A DNA stretch of 9,739 nt from Sphingomonas bacterium (GTDB taxonomy: Bacteria; Pseudomonadota; Alphaproteobacteria; Sphingomonadales; Sphingomonadaceae). The stretch is taken from the NCBI RefSeq assembly GCF_903643065.1, contig NZ_CAHJWX010000032.1:1-9739 (forward strand), written 5' to 3'. The notes beneath the pieces are model-generated. The model was not told the DNA's origin. It did no database searches and saw only the letters and a program-made list of their open reading frames with translations. The position numbers and the translations under genes are program-made. Positions 5,537 to 9,739 of the stretch are shown piece by piece. Numbering within the stretch: the first letter of the stretch is position 1; each line of letters starts with the position of its first letter.

Positions 5537-5604
5537 ACCCGTTCGTCCCGAGCGAAGTCGAGGGACAGATGATGTCTCGACGTCGCTCGACCCGAACGGG
5601 TCGA
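5537..5604. repeat. 65-bp near-perfect palindromic repeat, possible bidirectional terminator
   Basis: Outer arms ACCCGTTCG (5537-5545) and CGAACGGGT (5593-5601) pair perfectly. Inner arms CGAGCGAAGTCGAG (5549-5562) and CTCGACGTCGCTCG (5576-5589) pair with one mismatch. A competing hairpin TCGACCC-GAAC-GGGTCGA (5587-5604) lies just past the stop codon of the minus-strand outer-membrane gene. The motif TCGTCCCGAGCGAAGTCGAG is, from memory, a frequent intergenic repeat in sphingomonads. Its position between two converging genes suggests it ends both transcripts; neither strand shows a T tract. Confidence 0.7.
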
Positions 5605-5612
5605 AGCGAACC

Positions 5613-6218
5613 TTAGAAGTGGAACACCAGCCCCGCCGCCGGACGGAAACTGTCCGCCTGGCCGAAGGTCGATACCTCCAGCCGCAGCCGCACGCCCGCG
5701 CGGCCGGTCAGGCCGCCTAGGCCAACGTCCTTCGGCCCCACCTCGACGCCCGCGCCATAGGTGATGTCGTGGTAATCGCGCTTGGTGTTGCCGCCGTTGC
5801 GCAGATGGTCGAAATTGACCCATTCATAGCCGACCTTGCCATAGAACAGCCCGCTGTCGCCGACGCGCAGGCCCGCGCGGCCGGCCGCGCCATATTCCCA
5901 GTCGATCGCGCCCGACACGCCCTTGGCGGCGTTGCCCTCGACGCCGACAAACACCGGGCCGAGCGGCAGGTTGACGCCGGCGATGCCCGTCACCTCCGAG
6001 CCCTCCAGCCCGTTCTGACGCGGGATGCCGGCGCGCGCCTTGTTGTCGAAGCCCTCCCAGCCGCCGAGCACGGCGACGTACGGGTCGATGCCGAACGCTT
6101 TGGAACCGTCGGGCGCGGTCGCTTCGCCGGGGGCGGGGGCGCCGGGGCTGTCCTGCGCGAGCGCGGGGGCAGCAGCGGTCGCGGCCGCGAACGCGGCCAC
6201 GAGGGAAAGGATACGCAT
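5613..6218 (-). CDS. Outer-membrane beta-barrel protein (opacity/porin-like)
   Basis: A 201-residue exported protein. A classic signal peptide (MRILSLVAAFAAATAAAPALA) probably ends after Ala21, before QDS. A Pro/Ala/Gly-rich linker (about 24-40) follows. The rest alternates aromatic and small residues as in a beta-barrel: DPYVAVLGGWEGFDN, GIAGVNLPLGPVFVGVEGN, WEYGAAGRAGLRVGDSGLFYGKVGYEWVNF, ITYGAGVEVG and FRPAAGLVFHF. Ending in phenylalanine is the usual signal for BAM-dependent insertion. It resembles OmpA-like transmembrane-domain or opacity proteins with about eight strands; porin or adhesin function cannot be told. The start is ATG at 6218 with AAGGG about 9 nt upstream. The upstream DNA (6238-6323) has several GTGAC/GTCAC dyads that might be operator sites. 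A hairpin lies 8 nt past the stop. Confidence 0.88.
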   Translation of the reverse strand: MRILSLVAAFAAATAAAPALAQDSPGAPAPGEATAPDGSKAFGIDPYVAVLGGWEGFDNKARAGIPRQNGLEGSEVTGIAGVNLPLGPVFVGVEGNAAKGVSGAIDWEYGAAGRAGLRVGDSGLFYGKVGYEWVNFDHLRNGGNTKRDYHDITYGAGVEVGPKDVGLGGLTGRAGVRLRLEVSTFGQADSFRPAAGLVFHF

Positions 6219-6237
6219 GAAGAAAAACCCTTGGATG

Positions 6238-6323
6238 GTGACAATCGCTGGCGAACGTCACACCGTCGCCAGGGACCGTCCCAACCGACCGGGCGGCGGC
6301 GAGTTGCGTGACGATCGCGTCAC
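6238..6323 (-). promoter_or_regulatory. GTGAC/GTCAC dyads upstream of the outer-membrane protein gene
   Basis: Two inverted pairs of the same core occur: GTGAC (6238-6242) with GTCAC (6257-6261), and the perfect dyad GTGACG-ATCG-CGTCAC (6308-6323). A further inverted repeat CTGGCGA...TCGCCAG (6248-6272) overlaps the first. They lie 20-105 bases upstream of the start codon. The pattern fits regulator binding or a structured 5' leader; no regulator can be named. Confidence 0.3.
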
Positions 6324-6349
6324 CGGCGCAAGTCGGGCCCGACTGTGTC

Positions 6350-6376
6350 CCCGCCGCAACGCTTTCTTGCGGCGGG
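6350..6376 (-). terminator. Terminator stem-loop of the acidic-protein gene
   Basis: A perfect 10-bp stem CCCGCCGCAA / TTGCGGCGGG with a 7-nt loop (6360-6366) lies 26 nt beyond the stop codon of the minus-strand acidic-protein gene. There is no long T tract on that strand. Confidence 0.6.
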
Positions 6377-6402
6377 TTAGCAAGATCAGGGAGCGCCGCG
6401 GC

Positions 6403-6756
6403 TCAGGGCCGGGTCGCCACATCGTCGGCGTCGTCCGCCTCGTCGTCCTCGTCCTCGGTGTCGAGCTCGTCGCCGTCCTCGAACTTCTCCTGCGCGTCGT
6501 CTTCGTCCTCGTCCTCGGCATCCATCGCGGCCGTGTCGTCGACCTCGCCGACCTCGTCGTCCTCCATGTCCAGGTCGCCCACGTCCTCGTCTTCCAGATC
6601 GCGGCCAAGATCGGGGTTGAGGTCGGTCAGCAGGTTGCCGTCGGACGGCCCGTCGCGCGTCGCTTCCAGGATCTCGGCGCGCTGGCTCTCGTCATAGCCT
6701 TCCTCGTCATACCCGTCATCGCCCGTGCCCAAGCCCTTGACCTGATCGCCGCCCAT
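6403..6756 (-). CDS. Highly acidic, probably disordered protein, likely general stress regulon member
   Basis: A 117-residue protein of no named family that I can assign. The start is ATG at 6756, with AGGAGG about 6 nt upstream; the same frame runs on to 7836 antisense to the dioxygenase gene, which is shadow coding. Residues 1-45 (MGGDQVKGLGTGDDGYDEEGYD, then SQRAEILEATRDGPSDGNLLTDL) look like a conserved head with one helix. Residues 46-112 are almost entirely Asp/Glu with small residues (DLEDEDVGDLDMEDDEVG, EDEDEDD, TEDEDDEADDADD). Such a tail suggests a very low isoelectric point and disorder, and possible roles in cation binding, nucleic-acid mimicry or chaperoning, all inference. It is monocistronic: an EcfG-type promoter lies just upstream and a stem-loop terminator downstream. 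No signal peptide or membrane segment. Confidence 0.82.
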   Translation of the reverse strand: MGGDQVKGLGTGDDGYDEEGYDESQRAEILEATRDGPSDGNLLTDLNPDLGRDLEDEDVGDLDMEDDEVGEVDDTAAMDAEDEDEDDAQEKFEDGDELDTEDEDDEADDADDVATRP

Positions 6757-6782
6757 GCTCGCCTCCTGTGATGTCCAGCGCG

Positions 6783-6807
6783 AACGGAGGGCGCGGGCTC
6801 GGGTTCC
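6783..6807 (-). promoter_or_regulatory. EcfG-type (general stress response) sigma factor promoter
   Basis: On the minus strand GGAAC (6807-6803) is followed by exactly 16 bases and CGTT (6786-6783). GGAAC-N16/17-CGTT is the established consensus for EcfG, the general stress sigma factor of alphaproteobacteria including Sphingomonas. The -10 ends 26 nt before the ATG at 6756, giving a leader of roughly 20 nt that includes AGGAGG. The match is perfect and correctly placed. I found no other such promoter in the window. Confidence 0.75.
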
Positions 6808-6864
6808 GTGCGAGACCGGCAGGTCCGGGGTGACGGCGCGAACGCGGCGGCGTAAGCGACAAAC

Positions 6865-7872
6865 ATGCTCGATACCCCGCTCGCCCCCGACACAGCCCCC
6901 GACACGGCCCCCGACACGGCGGAGGTTCCCGCCCTGTCGCTCGCCGACCAACTCCGCGATCCCGATGCGTTCGCCGCCGCGCTGGGCGCCTCGTTCCGCC
7001 GCTTCGGCTTCGCGGTGGTGCGCGACCACGGCGTCGCCCAGGACCTGATCGACCGCGCCTGGGAACAGACCGCCGCGCTCTTCGCGCTCCCCGACGAGGA
7101 GAAGCGCCGCCACTTCATCGCCGGCGGCGGCGGCGCGCGCGGCTACACCCCGTTCAAGACGGAGATCGCCAAGGGCGCGCACCAGGTCGATCTCAAGGAG
7201 TTCTGGCATGTCGGCCGCGAGCTGCCGGCCGGCCACCGCTTCGCCGACTCCATGGCGCCCAACGTCTGGCCCGCACGGCCGGAGGGCTTTCGCGAGACCT
7301 TCGTCGAGCTGTTCGCTGCCTTCGACCGCGCCGGCGACCAGCTGCTCTCCGCCATCGCCCGCCATCTCGGCCTCGCGCCGGACTGGTTCGATCGCGCGGT
7401 GGCGGACGGCAACTCGGTCCTGCGCCTGCTCCATTACCCGCCGATCGCGCCGGACGCGCAAGGGGTGCGGGCGGGGGCGCACGAGGACATCAACCTCATC
7501 ACGCTGCTGCTCGGCGCCGATGAGGCGGGGCTGGAGCTGCTCGACCGCAGCCAAGAAACGGAAGTTGGCGGCCGCTGGCTCGCGATCAAGCCGCCGGCGG
7601 GCGCGATGGTGGTCAACGTCGGCGACATGCTCCAGCGGCTGACCAACCACGTCCTGCCCTCCACCACCCATCGCGTGGTGAACCCCCCGCCCGAGCGGCG
7701 CGGCCATTCGCGCTACTCGATGCCCTTCTTCCTCCACCCCGCGCCCGACTTCCTGATCGAGACGCTGCCGGGCACGGTGACGGCGGACAACTCGAACCGC
7801 TACCCGACGCCGATCACCGCGCACGATTACCTGCACGAGCGGCTGGTCGAGATCGGGCTGGTCAAGAAGTGA
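6865..7872 (+). CDS. 2-oxoglutarate/Fe(II)-dependent dioxygenase, isopenicillin N synthase family
   Basis: A 335-residue cytoplasmic oxidoreductase of the DIOX_N plus 2OG-Fe(II) oxygenase architecture. The N-terminal domain (about 22-140) contains FGFAVVRDHGV and the later ALPDEEKRRHF and GARGYTPFKTE segments typical of the family. The double-stranded beta-helix core follows with iron ligands His206 and Asp208 (GAHEDINLITLL) and His269 (STTHRVVNPP), and Arg283-Tyr-Ser285 (RYSMPFF), the RxS motif that binds 2-oxoglutarate or substrate carboxylate. All catalytic residues are intact; the substrate cannot be told. The first 20 residues contain three APDT repeats from a 12-bp tandem repeat and are not part of the fold. 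The start at 6865 lacks a good Shine-Dalgarno sequence, but no other plausible start lies before the domain. It is divergent from the acidic-protein gene and runs into a convergent gene with only 3 nt between stops. Confidence 0.92.
   Translation: MLDTPLAPDTAPDTAPDTAEVPALSLADQLRDPDAFAAALGASFRRFGFAVVRDHGVAQDLIDRAWEQTAALFALPDEEKRRHFIAGGGGARGYTPFKTEIAKGAHQVDLKEFWHVGRELPAGHRFADSMAPNVWPARPEGFRETFVELFAAFDRAGDQLLSAIARHLGLAPDWFDRAVADGNSVLRLLHYPPIAPDAQGVRAGAHEDINLITLLLGADEAGLELLDRSQETEVGGRWLAIKPPAGAMVVNVGDMLQRLTNHVLPSTTHRVVNPPPERRGHSRYSMPFFLHPAPDFLIETLPGTVTADNSNRYPTPITAHDYLHERLVEIGLVKK
6883..6918 (+). repeat. Three tandem copies of a 12-bp unit in the dioxygenase 5' end
   Basis: The unit GCCCCCGACAC(A/G) is repeated three times in a row and encodes APDT-APDT-APDT. 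It lies before the folded domain of the dioxygenase. The unit is a multiple of three, so copy-number changes would keep the frame. Confidence 0.75.
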
Positions 7873-7875
7873 GCG

Positions 7876-8274
7876 TCAGCGCGGTTTCGACGGCATCGTC
7901 GGTAATGGCCCCGCGTCGGGGTTGATTAGCGCCTTGCCGACCTTGACGAGGACGGTCACCGGATCGCGCCCACCACCATAGCCGTATTGAGCTGCTTCAG
8001 CCTTGCCGCAACGGCGCTCGCCGGAAAATATGCCGCATGGCGCAACTGGCGTGATCGCGGCCAATCCGCTGCCTGAGTCCGCGCGCGGACCTTGCGGTTC
8101 AGACACCGGATCGCGCTTTGCTGGCAGCGGCAAACGATACCGATCGCGATTATTTCCGCAGACGATGACATCCGCGCTCTGCCCCGATGGACACGGCTGG
8201 TGCGTGATGCTTTCGATCGGCCGCAACGCGGGGGAAGGATCTGCCGCCTGTGCAAGCAGCACCAAGCTCAGCAC
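7876..8274 (-). CDS. Small exported four-cysteine protein of unknown function
   Basis: A 132-residue protein. The start is taken as GTG at 8274 because the frame upstream has no ATG and the amidohydrolase stop lies only 7 nt away (GGGTGA, then GCTGATC, then GTG), an arrangement typical of translational coupling. The N-terminus (MLSLVLLAQAADPS) is a very short hydrophobic stretch without a positive charge, a marginal signal peptide. The mature part has four cysteines (C28, C39, C80, C89), enough for two disulfides, within recognisable segments ADVIVCGNNRDRYRLPLP, PCGIFSGERRCGKAEAAQYG and YGGGRDPVTVLVKVGKAL. I recall similar 'CG-RDRYR-P' hypothetical proteins across sphingomonads but know no function. 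It is last in the probable HerA-like / M20 / this-gene operon and converges on the dioxygenase gene with 3 nt between stops and no terminator. Confidence 0.78.
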   Translation of the reverse strand: MLSLVLLAQAADPSPALRPIESITHQPCPSGQSADVIVCGNNRDRYRLPLPAKRDPVSEPQGPRADSGSGLAAITPVAPCGIFSGERRCGKAEAAQYGYGGGRDPVTVLVKVGKALINPDAGPLPTMPSKPR

Positions 8275-8281
8275 GATCAGC

Positions 8282-9505
8282 TCACCCGAACCCCCGCTCC
8301 AGATACCGCATCGCCAGCGCGCAGTGCATCGCCACGCCCGTCGCCATCGCGCGCTCGTCGATCGTCATGCGGGTGTTGTGGAGCGGCGGGTTGGCCCGGT
8401 GGTCCGACCCGTCGAGCGCCACCCCCAGGAAGGCCATCGCGCCGGGCACCTGCTGAAGCACGTAGCTGAAGTCCTCGCCGCCCATCATCGGCACGGGCAT
8501 CCGCTCCCAGCCGGTGCCGACCGTCCCCGCCAGTTCCTCGATCAGCGCGGTCGCGCGCGGGTCGCACGATGTCACCGGATAGCCCTCGTCCAGCCGGCAC
8601 TCCGCCGTGCAGCCATGCGCCGCCGCGACGCTCTCCACGACGCGAACGAAGCCGGCCCTCGCGCGAGCCCGCGTCTCGGGTGACAGCGTGCGCAGCGTGC
8701 CCATCAGCTCCACCGTCTCGGGGATGATGTTGTGCGACGAGCCAGCATGGACCTGCGTGATCGTCAGCACCGCCGGGTCCGCGACTGGGATCGTGCGCGC
8801 GATCATCGCCTGGAGCGCGCCCACCACCTCGCAGGCGGCGGGGATCGGATCGATGCAGTCGTGCGGCATCGCCGCGTGCCCGCCCCGGCCCTGGATCGTC
8901 GCTGACACGGTATCGGTCGAGGCGAGCAGCGGCCCCGCGCGGCCGACGAAGACGCCGGCGGGCGCATTGGGCGTGATGTGCAGCGCGAAAGCGGCATCCG
9001 GCCGGGGCCCGTCCAGCAGCCCGTCCGCGATCATCTCGCGCGCGCCGTGATGGCCCTCCTCGCCGGGCTGGAACATGAACATGACGGTGCCGGGCAGCTC
9101 CTCGCGGCGTGCCGACAGCGCCTTCGCCGCGCCGACTAGCATTGCGGTGTGTGCATCGTGGCCGCAGGCGTGCATCCGGCCCGGCGTGCGGCTGGCGAAG
9201 GCGAGGCTCGTCTCCTCCGTCATCGGCAGCGCGTCCATGTCGCCGCGCAGCAGCACGGTGCGCGTGTTGCTCCCCTGCCTCACCCGCCCGCCGCGCAGGA
9301 TCGCGACGAAGCCGGTGGTGCGCGTCGAGTCCCGGATCTCCAGCGGCAGGCCGGCGAGCGCCGCCTTCGCCTTCGCCGTCGTCGCGGGGCAGTGGAGCCC
9401 CAGCTCGGGCTCGGCATGGATCGCGCGGCGCAGCGCGACGACGTCGTCCAGCCCGGCCTCGCCGATCGAGGTCCAGTCGGCGGCGGTGTCGAGATCGAGG
9501 GACAT
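8282..9505 (-). CDS. M20-family amidohydrolase (HipO/AbgB-like metallo-aminoacylase)
   Basis: A 407-residue zinc/manganese hydrolase that cleaves N-acyl or amide bonds of amino acid conjugates, as hippurate hydrolase, IAA-amino acid hydrolase and AbgB do. The start is ATG at 9505 with GAAAGG about 8 nt upstream; the frame extends to 9631 only as the antisense-free overlap of the neighbouring gene's end. M20 motifs, in order: LLRGDMDALPM (Asp89), HACGHDAHTAML (Cys114, His116), FQPGEEGHHGA (Glu149-Glu150), FALHITP (His176) and HNTRM (His376). The dimerisation lid (about 185-300) includes GRGGHAAMPHDCIDPI with the conserved His210 and His215. All metal ligands are intact. There is no signal peptide, so it is probably cytoplasmic. 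It lies 31 nt after the HerA-like gene and 7 nt before the secreted-protein gene. The exact substrate is unknown. Confidence 0.93.
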   Translation of the reverse strand: MSLDLDTAADWTSIGEAGLDDVVALRRAIHAEPELGLHCPATTAKAKAALAGLPLEIRDSTRTTGFVAILRGGRVRQGSNTRTVLLRGDMDALPMTEETSLAFASRTPGRMHACGHDAHTAMLVGAAKALSARREELPGTVMFMFQPGEEGHHGAREMIADGLLDGPRPDAAFALHITPNAPAGVFVGRAGPLLASTDTVSATIQGRGGHAAMPHDCIDPIPAACEVVGALQAMIARTIPVADPAVLTITQVHAGSSHNIIPETVELMGTLRTLSPETRARARAGFVRVVESVAAAHGCTAECRLDEGYPVTSCDPRATALIEELAGTVGTGWERMPVPMMGGEDFSYVLQQVPGAMAFLGVALDGSDHRANPPLHNTRMTIDERAMATGVAMHCALAMRYLERGFG

Positions 9506-9536
9506 GGGCGGCCTTTCGCGGTGAGCGCCCCGCCTC

Positions 9537-9739
9537 CTACCGTCCCCGAAACAGGTTGCCCAGCACCCCGCGCACCACCGAGCCCAGCACATCGCCGCCG
9601 CCACCGCCACCGCCGCGTCGACCGCGTCCACCGCCCAGCACCGCGCGGCCCAGCTCGTTGGCGACCTGCCGGCCGATCGATGAACTCGCGGCGCGCACCG
9701 CGGAGGTCATCGCCCGGTCCTGCCAGCTGTTCGCCTTGG
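9537..9739 (-). CDS. C-terminus of a HerA-like (YjgR/DUF853) ATPase, 5' end outside the window
   Basis: The last 66 codons of a gene that enters from the right edge. They read KANSWQDRAMTSAVRAAS, then SSIGRQVANELGRAVLGG, a glycine-rich linker with seven consecutive glycines, and DVLGSVVRGVLGNLFRGR before TAG. The pattern 'helix with AVR...IGRQ, Gly/Arg linker, then SVVRGVLGNLF' matches the C-terminal tail of YjgR/DUF853 HerA-helicase-like proteins, as I remember it. The ATPase domain is not in the window, so no Walker motifs can be checked. The gene is followed 31 nt later by the M20 amidohydrolase start on the same strand. Confidence 0.72.
   Translation of the reverse strand, partial: KANSWQDRAMTSAVRAASSSIGRQVANELGRAVLGGGRGRRGGGGGGGDVLGSVVRGVLGNLFRGR

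Noticed and set aside
6757..7836. A 477-residue minus-strand frame covering the acidic protein and running antisense through the dioxygenase
   Set aside because: The antisense part is arginine-rich shadow coding in high-GC DNA over a gene with intact catalytic motifs; the real start, with AGGAGG and an EcfG promoter, is at 6756.
9506..9631. N-terminal extension of the amidohydrolase
   Set aside because: It overlaps the HerA-like C-terminus in another frame and has no ribosome-binding site; the ATG at 9505 fits the family start.

Overview
The window is high-GC DNA whose gene content points to an alphaproteobacterium of the Sphingomonas type. Reasons: strong GC third-position bias; DUF2171, HNH and small secreted proteins of kinds I associate with sphingomonads (from memory, not searched); a perfect GGAAC-N16-CGTT promoter, the consensus of the alphaproteobacterial general stress sigma factor EcfG; and palindromic intergenic repeats of a kind I also associate with that order. 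It looks chromosomal.

Left part (1-3747): the aerobic class Ia ribonucleotide reductase. The nrdA catalytic subunit enters from the left edge and lacks its N-terminus. nrdB is complete. Their products form one enzyme, but the genes are separated by about 1.16 kb holding three unrelated items: a DUF559 (Vsr-like nuclease fold) gene bracketed by palindromic CTCACCCTCACCC / CCCTCTCCC repeats, a DUF2171 gene on the opposite strand, and a two-helix membrane peptide just ahead of nrdB.

Middle part (3748-5335): accessory-looking DNA. It holds a strong stem-loop after nrdB, a broken C-terminal fragment resembling a ParE/RelE toxin, a helix-turn-helix protein whose Shine-Dalgarno sequence lies inside a perfect hairpin, and a convergent HNH endonuclease. 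A gene-free stretch of about 320 bases follows; most of it is one element with 17-bp perfect terminal inverted repeats and internal hairpins.

Right-centre (5336-7872): a small membrane-anchored or secreted peptide, a 65-bp palindromic repeat, an outer-membrane beta-barrel protein (minus strand), a very acidic protein (minus strand) with an apparent EcfG promoter and a clear terminator, and a divergent 2-oxoglutarate/Fe(II) dioxygenase of the isopenicillin N synthase superfamily.

Right end (7876-9739): three genes in one direction on the minus strand and closely spaced, probably an operon. In transcription order they are the C-terminus of a HerA-like (YjgR/DUF853) ATPase cut by the window edge, an M20 amidohydrolase, and a small four-cysteine secreted protein whose GTG start lies 7 nt after the amidohydrolase stop.

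The best candidates for something new are the repeat-bracketed DUF559 unit, the EcfG-driven acidic protein, the hairpin over the ribosome-binding site of the helix-turn-helix gene, and the inverted-repeat element next to the HNH gene. I see no CRISPR array, tRNA, rRNA or complete insertion sequence.
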